Assembly (NCBI GenBank): GCA_902519075.1
Contig: CABYIO010000008.1
Span: forward strand, 1 to 43,050
Direction of reading: 5' to 3'
Origin: an uncultured Bacteroidota bacterium
GTDB lineage: Bacteria; Bacteroidota; Bacteroidia; Flavobacteriales; Flavobacteriaceae
DNA length: 43,050 nucleotides
Part shown: piece by piece, positions 16,259 through 25,904 of the stretch
Position numbering within the stretch: position 1 is the first letter of the stretch
Layout of the letters: every line of letters starts with the position of its first letter
The notes under the pieces: generated by a model
What the model saw: the letters and a program-made list of their open reading frames with translations, nothing else
What the model was told of the DNA's origin: nothing
Database searches by the model: none
Translations under genes and position numbers: made by a program

Positions 16259-17491
16259 TTAATTAAATTTAATTGAATCTTTAGGATTAACCTTTGAAAC
16301 TAATATACTAGGGGCAAAAATTGAAATTACACATAAGAAAAAAACAATTATGTTTAGGCTAATTATATGATATAATTCGATAGATACTGGAACACTTTCA
16401 ACATAATAAATTTTTGGATCTAATGAGATGATTTTATATTTATGCTGTATAAATAGAATTAATAGTCCGATTAGATTTCCAATTAATATTCCAATAAAAA
16501 TCAGATAAGAAGATGTGTAAATAAAAAATTTCTGAAGAGATTTATTACAAACGCCTAAAGCCTTCAAAATTCCAATCATATTTGTTCTTTCAAGAATCAA
16601 AACCAATAAAACTGAAATTATATTTACCGATGCAACTAATATCATAATAAATATAATTGCATAAATATTTTTATCAAAAAGCTCTATCCATTCATATATC
16701 GAATAGTATTTTTCCTTTACAGTTACCACATCAAAATCCGAAGGAGAATTTAAATATATAGATTGACTAATCGATTCCAAATATCTCTGGTCATTTAATT
16801 GAATTTCTAGAGAACTAATCTGATTTTCCTCCCATTTTGAAATTCTTCTAATCTGTTTAATATCCCCAAAAATAAATTTTGAATCTAGCTCCTCGAAACC
16901 TGAGTCATAAATCCCCACAACTACCAATTTTATTATTGAAGGATTTGAATTATCAGACTTTGAAAATAACATTTGGAAACTTTCATCTACTTTCAAATTA
17001 AGTTTATCTGCAAGTATTTTTGAAATTAGAACATCATTAGAAAAATTATCTGAAAACAATGGAATGTTTCCTTTAATAACATATTTTTTAATTCTACTAA
17101 AATCATAATTCTTGTCAAGTCCTTTAAAATATAATCCATCAAAGTCTTGAGTTGTTCTAACAATTCCAAATTTTGAAATAATCCTTTCGATATTTTTTAC
17201 TTCTGGAATAGACTTTAAATAATCTATAAAATTTAATTCTGGAGAAATTGGATTTATAGAACTTTCGTTGATTGTATTATTGAAACTTTGAATTGTAATA
17301 TGACTTTCGAAAGATGAAATTTTATCCTTAATTTCTTTTTGCATTCCATAACCAACACCAACAGAAATTATCATTACAATCATTCCAATAGCAATTGCAA
17401 TTACTCCAATTTTTATAATTGGAGCTGAAATACTATTTTTATGTGGTCTAGCACTTAAAATTCTTTTTGATAAAAAATGTTCAAAATTCAA
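16259..17491 (-). CDS. LolC/LolE-type ABC transporter permease (lipoprotein release)
   Basis: Inner-membrane permease of the lipoprotein-release or MacB type. It has 410 residues: one N-terminal helix (about 25-48), a large periplasmic domain (about 50-265), then three helices near the C-terminus (FtsX domain). The opening FEHFLSKRILSARPHKN..S.PIIKIG.IAIA.G is typical of flavobacterial LolE-like proteins. The start is TTG at 17491: the codon before is ATT and before that an in-frame stop, and no ATG fits. Its 5' end overlaps the divergent NamZ gene by 15 bases. No ATPase partner is adjacent on this strand; LolD would be elsewhere. Confidence 0.87.
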   Translation of the reverse strand: MNFEHFLSKRILSARPHKNSISAPIIKIGVIAIAIGMIVMIISVGVGYGMQKEIKDKISSFESHITIQSFNNTINESSINPISPELNFIDYLKSIPEVKNIERIISKFGIVRTTQDFDGLYFKGLDKNYDFSRIKKYVIKGNIPLFSDNFSNDVLISKILADKLNLKVDESFQMLFSKSDNSNPSIIKLVVVGIYDSGFEELDSKFIFGDIKQIRRISKWEENQISSLEIQLNDQRYLESISQSIYLNSPSDFDVVTVKEKYYSIYEWIELFDKNIYAIIFIMILVASVNIISVLLVLILERTNMIGILKALGVCNKSLQKFFIYTSSYLIFIGILIGNLIGLLILFIQHKYKIISLDPKIYYVESVPVSIELYHIISLNIIVFFLCVISIFAPSILVSKVNPKDSIKFN

Positions 17492-18685
17492 AATTCAGTT
17501 CTGTTTATAATTTTAGTAATTAATGTTAGTCTCGTAGTCTATCCAAATAACAAAACTACTAAGGATAAATCTAATGTTATTGTTGGTGCTAACCAAATAT
17601 CAAAATATGAAAATCTATTACATAACAGAAGAATTGGAGTTGTAGCTAACCACACCTCGGTTATTTTTAGAAAAGATTTAGGTTATACCCACCTTGTTGA
17701 CTCTCTGATTAAATTAGACTTTGATGTAATAAAAATTTTTGCTCCTGAACATGGTTTTAGAGGAACTCAGCCAAATGGTGCTAATATTGATGATGAAATT
17801 GATATTAAAACTGGCTTAAAAATCATTTCATTACATGGTAAAAATAGAAAATATGGTGAAATTGATGATGGAGATCTTAAAGACATAGATATTTTAATTT
17901 TTGATATTCAGGATGTGGGTGTTAGATTCTATACTCACATATCTACATTACATTATGTTATGGAAGCTTCAGCAAGAAATGATATTCCATTGATTATTCT
18001 GGATAGGCCAAACCCAAATGCTCATTATGTAGATGGTCCGGTTTTAGAATTAGAAAATAAAAGTTTTGTAGGAATGCACGAGGTTCCCATTGTATATGGG
18101 TTAACAATCGGCGAGTATGCAAATATGATAAATAATGAAGGATGGCTAGAAAATGAAATAAAATCAAATTTAATTCTCATCAAACTTGAAAATTATGATA
18201 GAAATAAAGAATATGATTTACCAATTATTCCTTCACCGAATTTACCAAACCAAAAATCTATAAATTTATATCCTTCACTTTGTTTATTCGAAGGCACAAA
18301 TGTGAGTGCTGGAAGAGGAACAGACTTACAATTTCAAATTTATGGAAGCCCTTTTTTAGATAAAAATAAAAATGAATATAAATTTACTCCAGTGAAAAAC
18401 AAAGGGTCAAAATACCCAAAACATGAAAATAAGCTATGCTTTGGAAAGATTTTGACTAATAATGAAAGACTGCATAAATTTAATTTATCTTTTATTTTAG
18501 AAGCATACACTGACACTTCTAATAAAAAAGATTTTTTTAATAATTATTTTATTAAGCTTGCTGGAACTAAAGACTTGCAAGATCAAATTATTATAGGAAA
18601 AGATAATTCTGAAATTGTTGAATCATGGCAAAAAAGGTTGAATATTTACAAGACTATGAGAATGAAATACTTAATTTATAATTGA
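17477..18685 (+). CDS. namZ: NamZ-type exo-beta-N-acetylmuramidase (DUF1343, GH171)
   Basis: Periplasmic enzyme that removes terminal MurNAc from peptidoglycan fragments during wall recycling. It has 402 residues; an N-terminal hydrophobic signal (about 7-22) has no lipobox Cys. Family blocks are clear: RIGVVANHTSV, FAPEHGFRGTQPNG, SLHGKNRKYG, DIQDVGVRFYTHISTLHYVM, ILDRPNPN, SAGRGTDLQFQIYGSP. The pathway role is from family knowledge; no transporter or MurQ gene is adjacent here. It is followed after 7 bases by ftsE. Its ATG lies inside the coding region of the divergent permease. Confidence 0.88.
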   Translation: MFKIQNSVLFIILVINVSLVVYPNNKTTKDKSNVIVGANQISKYENLLHNRRIGVVANHTSVIFRKDLGYTHLVDSLIKLDFDVIKIFAPEHGFRGTQPNGANIDDEIDIKTGLKIISLHGKNRKYGEIDDGDLKDIDILIFDIQDVGVRFYTHISTLHYVMEASARNDIPLIILDRPNPNAHYVDGPVLELENKSFVGMHEVPIVYGLTIGEYANMINNEGWLENEIKSNLILIKLENYDRNKEYDLPIIPSPNLPNQKSINLYPSLCLFEGTNVSAGRGTDLQFQIYGSPFLDKNKNEYKFTPVKNKGSKYPKHENKLCFGKILTNNERLHKFNLSFILEAYTDTSNKKDFFNNYFIKLAGTKDLQDQIIIGKDNSEIVESWQKRLNIYKTMRMKYLIYN

Positions 18686-18692
18686 AATTTTA

Positions 18693-19397
18693 ATGAAGAA
18701 AAAAGTTTTAGAATACAAAAATGTTGAAATTAAATTAGACTCTGATTTAAAAATATTGGGATTGACATTAATTGTAAATGAAGGGGAATTTGTTTTTTTA
18801 GTTGGAAAGACTGGTTCAGGAAAATCAAGCATTTTGAAATCAATGTATTCAGAAAATAAAATTTTAAACGGTGAAGCTAAAATTTCAGACACAAATCTTA
18901 AAACCATTAGTGAAAATAGTATTCCTTTTCTTAGAAGAAAAATTGGAGTTATATTTCAAGATTTTCAGCTTTTGAAAGATCGAAATGTATATAAAAATTT
19001 AGAATTTGTTTTAAATGCAACTGGATGGAGTAAACAAAATGAAAAAAAAGACAGGATTGAATCTTGTTTACAAAAAGTCCATATTTCAGATTTATCAAAC
19101 AAGTATCCAAGTCAACTTTCTGGAGGTCAAAAACAAAAGGTTGCAATTGCAAGATCTTTACTAAACCAACCTGAGATAATTATTGCTGATGAACCTACAG
19201 GAAATTTAGATCCAAAAAGTAGTATTGAAATAATGAATGTTTTAGAAGAAATTAATCAAAATGGCAATACTATAGTTATGGCCACACATGATTTCAGTCT
19301 TCTAAATAAATTCAAGGGAAGAATTTTAAGATGTAAGGACGGAAAAATTGACGAAATCCATCAAAAAGACCTAAATATTGAAACCGTTTACGAATGA
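18693..19397 (+). CDS. ftsE: Cell division ATP-binding protein FtsE
   Basis: ABC ATPase that pairs with FtsX to activate wall hydrolases at the septum. It has 234 residues: Walker A GKTGSGKS (38-45), signature LSGGQKQKVAIARSLL (about 143), Walker B IIIADEPTGNLDP and switch His in MATHD. The segment IPFLRRKIGVIFQDFQLL is typical of FtsE. FtsX is not adjacent, which is usual in Bacteroidota. Its stop overlaps the next ATG (ATGA at 19394-19397). Confidence 0.9.
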   Translation: MKKKVLEYKNVEIKLDSDLKILGLTLIVNEGEFVFLVGKTGSGKSSILKSMYSENKILNGEAKISDTNLKTISENSIPFLRRKIGVIFQDFQLLKDRNVYKNLEFVLNATGWSKQNEKKDRIESCLQKVHISDLSNKYPSQLSGGQKQKVAIARSLLNQPEIIIADEPTGNLDPKSSIEIMNVLEEINQNGNTIVMATHDFSLLNKFKGRILRCKDGKIDEIHQKDLNIETVYE

Positions 19398-20269
19398 TAT
19401 CTATTTTAATTCCATGTTTTGATTATAATGCGTATCCACTTGTTAGTATTTTAGAAAAACAAGCACTTATGCTGAAAATAGATTTTGAGATTATCTGTAT
19501 TGATGATGGATCATTCTCATCTAAGAATGATGTAAATCAAAAAATAAACCTTCTAACTAATTCAAAGTTTATTGAATCAAAAAAAAATATTGGAAGGATC
19601 AAAAACAGATTATTACTTGCAGAAAAATCTCAATATGAATGGTTAATATTTCTTGATGTTGACACTTTACCAAATGAAGATAATTTCTTGAAAAATTATA
19701 TCGATCAGATGAATAAAGGGATGATGATTATCGGCGGTTGCATATACAAAGAACCAGAAAATGAAAATTTTAGTTTAAGATATAAATTTGGTAAGCTCAG
19801 AGAGGAAATTAACAGTAATATTAGAAATAAAAATCCATACAAGTATATTTCATCTTGTAATTTTATGTGTCATAGGAATGTGTTAATTGATGTTTTATCT
19901 TCAATTAAAACCATCAGTTATGGAAATGACTATATTTTTGGATCGTTGATTAAAAAAATGGGAATTGATGTAAACCATATTGATAACCCAGTTTTAATAG
20001 ATAATATTGATGAAAATCAAATTTTTATAAAAAAAACACATCATGCACTGGATAATCTTATTAGCTCATACAATAACAAAATAATTAAAAAACACAGTAT
20101 TTCTATATTGAAGGCATATATGATTTTAGACAATCTACTATTGAAGAATGTCTTTGTTAAAATAACTGATTTGTATAAGAATTTACTTAAGAGAAATTTA
20201 TACAGAAAAGATCCTAATTTGTTTTTGTTTGATCTGTATAGATTAAATTATTTGTGTAAAATCAAATAA
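19394..20269 (+). CDS. Family 2 glycosyltransferase
   Basis: It has 291 residues with a GT-A fold. It begins ISILIPCFDYNAYPLVSIL; the nucleotide-sugar motif IICIDDGS is near residue 37 and the metal-binding DXD-type motif LIFLDVDTLP near 85. Overlap with ftsE by 4 bases couples its translation to that gene. It ends convergently 8 bases into the ketoisomerase gene. The sugar is not predictable. Confidence 0.87.
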   Translation: MISILIPCFDYNAYPLVSILEKQALMLKIDFEIICIDDGSFSSKNDVNQKINLLTNSKFIESKKNIGRIKNRLLLAEKSQYEWLIFLDVDTLPNEDNFLKNYIDQMNKGMMIIGGCIYKEPENENFSLRYKFGKLREEINSNIRNKNPYKYISSCNFMCHRNVLIDVLSSIKTISYGNDYIFGSLIKKMGIDVNHIDNPVLIDNIDENQIFIKKTHHALDNLISSYNNKIIKKHSISILKAYMILDNLLLKNVFVKITDLYKNLLKRNLYRKDPNLFLFDLYRLNYLCKIK

Positions 20270-20678
20270 GCTTAAATTGCTTAAACTGATCATAATCACG
20301 AAAATAATCAGACTCGTCAAAATTATCGGATGCCAAAACCATACAAATTGCACCCGACGAAAAGTTATCCATTTCCCTCCAAATACCCTCAGGAATCAAT
20401 AAGCCTTTATCAGGTTTATTTAACATAACTTTTTTTCTTTTTTTTCCATCATCTAATAGAACTTCAAAACTTCCACTAAGTGGAATCATTAATTGTATTA
20501 ATTTTTTATGAGCATGACCTCCTCTATATGAATCACTTGGTACATCATATAAATAGTAAACTCTTTTGATCGAAAATGGGATAACATCTTTTTCGATAAC
20601 CGAAAGCTTACCTCTTCCTTTTGGGTCTACTATTTTAGGGATATCAATTAAGACTACATCATCAATTTTAGTTTTCAT
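20262..20678 (-). CDS. FdtA/WxcM-like dTDP-4-keto-6-deoxyhexose 3,4-ketoisomerase
   Basis: Small cupin enzyme of 138 residues that moves the keto group of a dTDP-4-keto-6-deoxyhexose, a step towards 3-amino-3,6-dideoxy sugars in surface glycans. Motifs: DPKGRGKLSVIE, VYYLYDVPSDSYRGGHAHK with the likely catalytic His pair, LIPEGIWREMDNFSSGAICM and DYFRDYDQF. Its ATG overlaps the TGA of the upstream GT2 gene (20675-20678). The usual partners (RmlA, RmlB, FdtB aminotransferase) are not in this window. Confidence 0.88.
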   Translation of the reverse strand: MKTKIDDVVLIDIPKIVDPKGRGKLSVIEKDVIPFSIKRVYYLYDVPSDSYRGGHAHKKLIQLMIPLSGSFEVLLDDGKKRKKVMLNKPDKGLLIPEGIWREMDNFSSGAICMVLASDNFDESDYFRDYDQFKQFKLI

Positions 20679-21484
20679 AATGATTTAAATTTTTTAATTC
20701 CATCTAACCCAACCGTAAATTTATTAAAAACTTGTTTCCATCTGATCATATTTTTTTTCTTTAATAAATAAATATGATGTACCAGCTTAAGGTATGATAA
20801 ATATCCATAAAACTTATAAAAAATTGCAGCCCTAGCAAAAATATTTTTGTCTTTGAATGCTAGCTTTCCTGAGCTAATAGATTTATGTTGTAATATTATT
20901 TTTGGGTAAAATAATACAGTCAGGTTTTTTTGAATACAATTTCTCAAAAAAATATATTCTTCTCCTGTGTTAAAAGTAGCTCCTAGACCAAATAAAGCAT
21001 CAAATTGTATATTATTTTTTATTATTGATTCCCTTTTAAATGCAATTACAACTGAGTTTACCGATCTTATACTTCTATAATTATGCTTAATAATATTTGG
21101 ATATTTTTTAAAATGTTTTCCGCTTTCATCAACCATCATAAAAGTAATTACATCTGAATTCAAGTTTTCTTCAAATGCATCTTCAATAATTTCGTAAAAT
21201 CCCTTTTTATAAATGATATCATCATCAGCTAACAAACAGTATTTTTTTGAAGAATTTTTGATTGCCAAATTTCTACTTTTTGAAAGCCCTTTTGTATATG
21301 AATTAATTATTCTAATATTTTTTTTATCCGAACCAGTTATTTTACCTGATTGATTGACTATGACAATTGGAAAATTATGCTGATTATTTTCAAAAAAAAT
21401 ATTTTCAATAAAATCTAAATTGTTTTTTTTCGTTGTAGAAATTAATATCTCTAAATTATGTTTTTTGTCGGTTGGAATCGGCAT
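20675..21484 (-). CDS. Family 2 glycosyltransferase
   Basis: It has 269 residues. GT-A type features: N-terminal strand LEILISTTKKNN, the segment TKGLSKSRNLAIKNS and the metal-binding CLLADDDIIY near residue 85, then a GEEYIFLRNC acceptor region. It is the first of a two-gene minus-strand unit with the ketoisomerase. Its start is 36 bases from the divergent GT4-like gene, so both promoters share that gap. Confidence 0.85.
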   Translation of the reverse strand: MPIPTDKKHNLEILISTTKKNNLDFIENIFFENNQHNFPIVIVNQSGKITGSDKKNIRIINSYTKGLSKSRNLAIKNSSKKYCLLADDDIIYKKGFYEIIEDAFEENLNSDVITFMMVDESGKHFKKYPNIIKHNYRSIRSVNSVVIAFKRESIIKNNIQFDALFGLGATFNTGEEYIFLRNCIQKNLTVLFYPKIILQHKSISSGKLAFKDKNIFARAAIFYKFYGYLSYLKLVHHIYLLKKKNMIRWKQVFNKFTVGLDGIKKFKSL

Positions 21485-21520
21485 TAAAAATATATATTTG
21501 AAACAAGTGATAACAATATA

Positions 21521-22660
21521 ATGAAAATCCTACTTATTGGTGAATACAGCAATCTTCACAATTCTTTGAAGCAAGGTTTAGTAAAGAACGGACACAATGT
21601 CGTTTTATTGGGTAATGGTGATGGCTTTAAAAATTATGATGCAGATATTCTTATTAAATCTTCATTTTTTGAAAAAAAATTTTTAAAAATAATTGCTAAA
21701 ATAGTAGATAGACTTACTGGAATTAGCTTAAATGAAATTGAACTTTTTATTAAGTCATTATTTAAAGTCAGGGTACTTAAAGGATTTGATGTAGTTCAGC
21801 TAATTAATGAAAGAGCTTTTAAAACTTCTCCGTGGATGGAAAAAATTCTTTTAAAAAAATTAATTAAGAATAACCAAAAGATTTTTTTATTGGCGTGCGG
21901 AGTTGACAATAAGAGTCTTATATATGCAAATGAAAAAAAATTTAGATATTCAATTCTAACTCCATATTTTGAAAATTCATCTCTAAAAAAAGAATACAAA
22001 CAAACTTTAAAGTATTTAAGCCCTAGTTATTCGAGACTTAGTGAATATGTAAAAAATATTGTCAGTGGAATTATAAGTTCAGATTTAGATTATCATATTC
22101 CATATAGGGGAGCCGAAAAATATTTAGGAATGATACCTAATCCAATTAATATTGATAAATTAAAAAAGCCCTATTTAATAAAAAGAAATAAAATTCACAT
22201 TTTGCATCCAATTAATTCTAAAAATAAAATAAAAAAAGGGAATGAAATTTTTGAAAAATCTCTATCAATAATTGAAAAAAAATATTCGAATAAAATTAAG
22301 GTTATAAGAACTATTGATAATTCTTATTCATCACATATTAAAAAAGTTGAGGATTGTGATATTCTTCTTGATCAAGTATATGCTTATGATCAGGGTTACA
22401 ATGCCTTAGAGGCTATGGCTTTAGGCAAAGTTGTATTTACTGGTGCAGAGATTGAATGGGCTGAATATTACAAATTAGAGGAAGATTCGGTTGCCATAAA
22501 TGCTTTGCCAGATGTTTCTAAAATTACAGACAAATTATCATGGCTAATAGAAAATCCAATACATTTGGAAAATATTTCTAAAAATGCAAGGAAGTTTATC
22601 GAAGACAATCATAATTATAAAAATATTGCATTAAAATACATTGCTAATTGGGAAAAATAA
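21521..22660 (+). CDS. GT4-like glycosyltransferase
   Basis: It has 379 residues. The Rossmann-type start MKILLIGEYSNLHNSLKQGL and the C-terminal region NALEAMALGKVVFTG (about 292-306), with a Glu-containing donor motif, fit GT-B glycosyltransferases. The middle part is divergent and very Lys/Asn/Ile-rich. It is the first gene of a plus-strand trio with the sulfotransferase and flippase. Confidence 0.78.
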   Translation: MKILLIGEYSNLHNSLKQGLVKNGHNVVLLGNGDGFKNYDADILIKSSFFEKKFLKIIAKIVDRLTGISLNEIELFIKSLFKVRVLKGFDVVQLINERAFKTSPWMEKILLKKLIKNNQKIFLLACGVDNKSLIYANEKKFRYSILTPYFENSSLKKEYKQTLKYLSPSYSRLSEYVKNIVSGIISSDLDYHIPYRGAEKYLGMIPNPINIDKLKKPYLIKRNKIHILHPINSKNKIKKGNEIFEKSLSIIEKKYSNKIKVIRTIDNSYSSHIKKVEDCDILLDQVYAYDQGYNALEAMALGKVVFTGAEIEWAEYYKLEEDSVAINALPDVSKITDKLSWLIENPIHLENISKNARKFIEDNHNYKNIALKYIANWEK

Positions 22661-23565
22661 AACAACATTTTAAACCAAATTTTTTCATTCCTGGAGCTGC
22701 AAAATCAGGAACCACCAGCCTACATGAATTATTAGACACTCACCCCGACATTTCAATGTCAAAAGAAAAGGAGCCAGTTTATTGGAACAATAAGTTATTT
22801 AATGAATTTGAAAATTTAGAAATTTCAAGATATTTAAATCTGTTTGAACAAAAAGTGAAAATTAAAGGAGAATCTACAACATCATATATGTATTATGACA
22901 ACTTCATTAAAAATGTAAAAGATAATTTTCACCAACCACCAAAATTTATTTTTATTCTAAGAAATCCTATTGATAGGTTTATCTCACATTACAATTGGTT
23001 AAAAGGTCTGGGGAAAGAAAAAAGAAGAATTGATAAAATAATCGAAGAAGAAAGATGTTTAGATTTTAAAGAATATAATGACTACCCTAAACAATATTAT
23101 CAATTTGGATTATATTATAAATGGATTTCAAGGTTTATAGAAAATTTTGGAAAAGAAAATATAAAAATAGTGACATTTGAAAAACTAATCTCTGAAAGAT
23201 TAAATATCTTAAATTCTTGCTATGAATTTTTAGGCGTGAGTAAGATGGATAGTGTGAATTTTATCAAATCAAATAAAACTAATAAAGTTATTTTTCCAAG
23301 CATGTATCATTTTTTAAGAAAATCTTCAATCGGGAAAATGAAATATAAAAGTATTAGCAAGTATTTTGTTCCGAAAAAAATCAGAACGAAAATCAAAAGT
23401 CTAATGAAAATTGCTATTAAAAATTGGATTAGTATTGAATCAAAAAAAGAAATACTGTCGGATAAGCAAAGAAAAAATTTGAGAGATAAATATTTTGAAG
23501 ATGTGATGTCATTAAAAAATAAATTAAATTATGATTTTTCCGAATGGGAAGATTTTAAAAATTAG
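22648..23565 (+). CDS. Sulfotransferase (PAPS-dependent)
   Basis: It has 305 residues. The 5'-phosphosulfate loop FFIPGAAKSGTTSLHELLDT and the 3'-phosphate motif FIFILRNPIDRFISHYN are both complete, so the enzyme probably transfers sulfate from PAPS to a sugar. The start is TTG at 22648, overlapping the GT4-like gene by 13 bases; the next ATG lies beyond the PAPS loop. Together with the glycosyltransferases it suggests a sulfated surface glycan. PAPS-making genes are not in the window. Confidence 0.87.
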   Translation: MGKIKQHFKPNFFIPGAAKSGTTSLHELLDTHPDISMSKEKEPVYWNNKLFNEFENLEISRYLNLFEQKVKIKGESTTSYMYYDNFIKNVKDNFHQPPKFIFILRNPIDRFISHYNWLKGLGKEKRRIDKIIEEERCLDFKEYNDYPKQYYQFGLYYKWISRFIENFGKENIKIVTFEKLISERLNILNSCYEFLGVSKMDSVNFIKSNKTNKVIFPSMYHFLRKSSIGKMKYKSISKYFVPKKIRTKIKSLMKIAIKNWISIESKKEILSDKQRKNLRDKYFEDVMSLKNKLNYDFSEWEDFKN

Positions 23566-23568
23566 TCA

Positions 23569-24822
23569 ATGAATTTTATTAAAACTTCATTTTTATCGGG
23601 TTTAAGTACAGCAATTAGCTTATTAGCAAGGCTAATATCTACAAAGATTGTTGCTGTTTACTTGGGTACGAATGGTATGTTTTTGATGGGGCAACTAAAA
23701 GATTTTTTAAGATTAGGAAATACAATTGGTTCATTTGGAATTGAAAATGGAATTGTCAAATATGTTTCTGAATATGAAAATGAAAAAACTAAACTTAGTA
23801 ATATTATTGGAACAAGTTTTAAAATTAATTTCACAAGTGCATTAATTTTTTCAGGTTTAATTATAATATTTAAAAATCAAATTGCTGATTTTCTTCAAAT
23901 TAATTTTAGTGAAAATTTTTACTTTTTAATTTTGATTTTTTCAATAATATCAGCTTCTATACACACTTGTTTCTTATCAATATATAATGGTCTTAATAAA
24001 ATTAAACTCTATGTATTGGTTAATATTTTTTCAAATATAGTATCTGCTATAATTCTTGTATTTCTGGTTTTAGAAATGGAAATAATTGGCGCCTTTTATG
24101 CCCTAGCGATTAATCAGATATTTTCACTTTTAATAAATGTTATATTCTTTTTTATTTATAAACCATTTGAAATAAGATGGGTTTTTAAAAAATTTATTTA
24201 CGATAATTTGAAGAAATTATCAAGTTTTTCGATAATGGCTGTCATTGGTCCAACATGTTTAATAATCTCAACATTTATAGTTAGAGATTTTATATTTGCT
24301 GAATTTGGATCTGATTATGCAGGGTCTTGGGAGGCAATGTGGAGAATCTCAGCAATATATCTTTTATTTTTAATAACAACTTTTAAATTTTATTTGATAC
24401 CTACTTTTTCCAAATTAAACGATAGTGACTTAAAAAAAGAGGTTTTTAAAATTTGGAAAATAGTAATCCCAATTATTATAATTATCACTGCTGGTGTTTA
24501 TATTACAAAAGACCTAATCATAAATATTTTATTATCAGAAGAATTTATGTTAATTAATGTCATAATTTTCTTTCACCTACTTGGAGATATAATTAAAATA
24601 AATTGTTGGGTTTTGGGAAATATAATGATTTCTAAAGCTGACACTAAAAGTTTTATATTTTTTCAAATTGAATGGTCAGTTATATTTGTAATATTAACAT
24701 ATTTATTTATTGGAAAATACGGCTTTGTAGGTGTTTCAATTTCCTATTTTATAACATATATAATCCATTTTAGTTTATTAAATCTATATTTCAGGAAGCT
24801 GTTATGGATTAACGAAGATTAA
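23569..24822 (+). CDS. O-antigen/polysaccharide flippase (Wzx-like)
   Basis: It has 417 residues and about 12 transmembrane helices. The N-terminus FIKTSFLSGLSTAISLLARL with KIVAVYLGTNGMFLMGQL resembles WzxE-type O-antigen translocases. It would flip lipid-linked oligosaccharide made by the neighbouring glycosyltransferases. It begins 3 bases after the sulfotransferase. No polymerase (Wzy) or ligase gene is visible nearby. Confidence 0.85.
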   Translation: MNFIKTSFLSGLSTAISLLARLISTKIVAVYLGTNGMFLMGQLKDFLRLGNTIGSFGIENGIVKYVSEYENEKTKLSNIIGTSFKINFTSALIFSGLIIIFKNQIADFLQINFSENFYFLILIFSIISASIHTCFLSIYNGLNKIKLYVLVNIFSNIVSAIILVFLVLEMEIIGAFYALAINQIFSLLINVIFFFIYKPFEIRWVFKKFIYDNLKKLSSFSIMAVIGPTCLIISTFIVRDFIFAEFGSDYAGSWEAMWRISAIYLLFLITTFKFYLIPTFSKLNDSDLKKEVFKIWKIVIPIIIIITAGVYITKDLIINILLSEEFMLINVIIFFHLLGDIIKINCWVLGNIMISKADTKSFIFFQIEWSVIFVILTYLFIGKYGFVGVSISYFITYIIHFSLLNLYFRKLLWINED

Positions 24823-24827
24823 AATTG

Positions 24828-25898
24828 CTAGACCTTAATATATATTTTTCTCTTATATAATTGATATATAATAAAATATATAATAAGTGTATAAAATATT
24901 GCCCAACCTAAGGAAACAAGGTTGGGAGATAGACCAAATTCAATTCCATAATCCATCCATAATTCTTGAAAACCTAAAGCACCAAAAAACCTAAATTGAA
25001 ATAATATCCATAGAATTCCATGTAAAACATATGCAGTAATTGCATTAGAGCCAAAAGCAACACTAAATTTAAGATCAAAATTATAACTTTTATCATCAAT
25101 AATAAAAATTGAAATAGCTAAAATTACCATTGCTATTCCAGAAGTATACATGACATATGAGCTTGTCCAGATATGTTTGTTAATAGGAAAAACAATATCC
25201 CAAAATAAACCAATTGTTAATAAAATGAAGCCTAATAAAATCAAGTTTATAATCTTATTAGAATTATATTTTATTATTTCTCCTGTTATAATTCCTGAAA
25301 TACAAGTGACTATTGAAGGAATTGTACTAAACAACCCCTCTGGATCCCATGTTGACATATACATTCTTCCAGGCACTATGAAGCTATCAATCCATGCAGC
25401 AAAATTAATTCCTGGTTCAATTGTTCCTGCACTATACCCATCAAATGGGATATACATAAGCACAATCCAGTAAGAAATTAAAATGACACAACTTGTAATT
25501 ATTAATAAAATAAAATTTAGATTAAGATAAATTACTGAAGAAATTAAGTAAACCAAAGCTATCCTCTGTAAAACACCTGAAAAGCGCAAATTATAAAAAT
25601 CAAAATCAGGATAAAGAGATAAAAATATGCCAAGAAAAAATATGATAATTGACCTTCTAAATATTTTAAAATAGATTTTTTTATCAAAATTGAGTTTGAT
25701 TTTATGAAATGATAAAGAAATTGATACTCCTACGATAAAAAGAAAGAAAGGAAAAATCAGATCGGTTGGAGTAGCACCATGCCATTCAGCATGTCTCAAT
25801 GGAGCATAAACATAGGACCAACTTCCAGGTGAATTGACAATAATCATTGCTATTATTGTAATTCCTCTAAAAAAATCTAATGATAATAGCCTTTTCAT
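24828..25898 (-). CDS. NagX/HGSNAT-like membrane protein (DUF5009, acyltransferase-like)
   Basis: It has 356 residues and about 10 transmembrane helices. The start RLLSLDFFRGITIIAMIIVN and the loop HAEWHGATPTDLIFPFFLFI are the hallmarks of the family that includes human heparan-alpha-glucosaminide N-acetyltransferase and bacterial NagX. Members are linked to amino-sugar acylation or uptake. It starts 6 bases after the FemAB-like gene, as the last gene of the blh operon. The actual substrate is unknown. Confidence 0.83.
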   Translation of the reverse strand: MKRLLSLDFFRGITIIAMIIVNSPGSWSYVYAPLRHAEWHGATPTDLIFPFFLFIVGVSISLSFHKIKLNFDKKIYFKIFRRSIIIFFLGIFLSLYPDFDFYNLRFSGVLQRIALVYLISSVIYLNLNFILLIITSCVILISYWIVLMYIPFDGYSAGTIEPGINFAAWIDSFIVPGRMYMSTWDPEGLFSTIPSIVTCISGIITGEIIKYNSNKIINLILLGFILLTIGLFWDIVFPINKHIWTSSYVMYTSGIAMVILAISIFIIDDKSYNFDLKFSVAFGSNAITAYVLHGILWILFQFRFFGALGFQELWMDYGIEFGLSPNLVSLGWAIFYTLIIYFIIYQLYKRKIYIKV

Positions 25899-25904
25899 AA
25901 AGTT

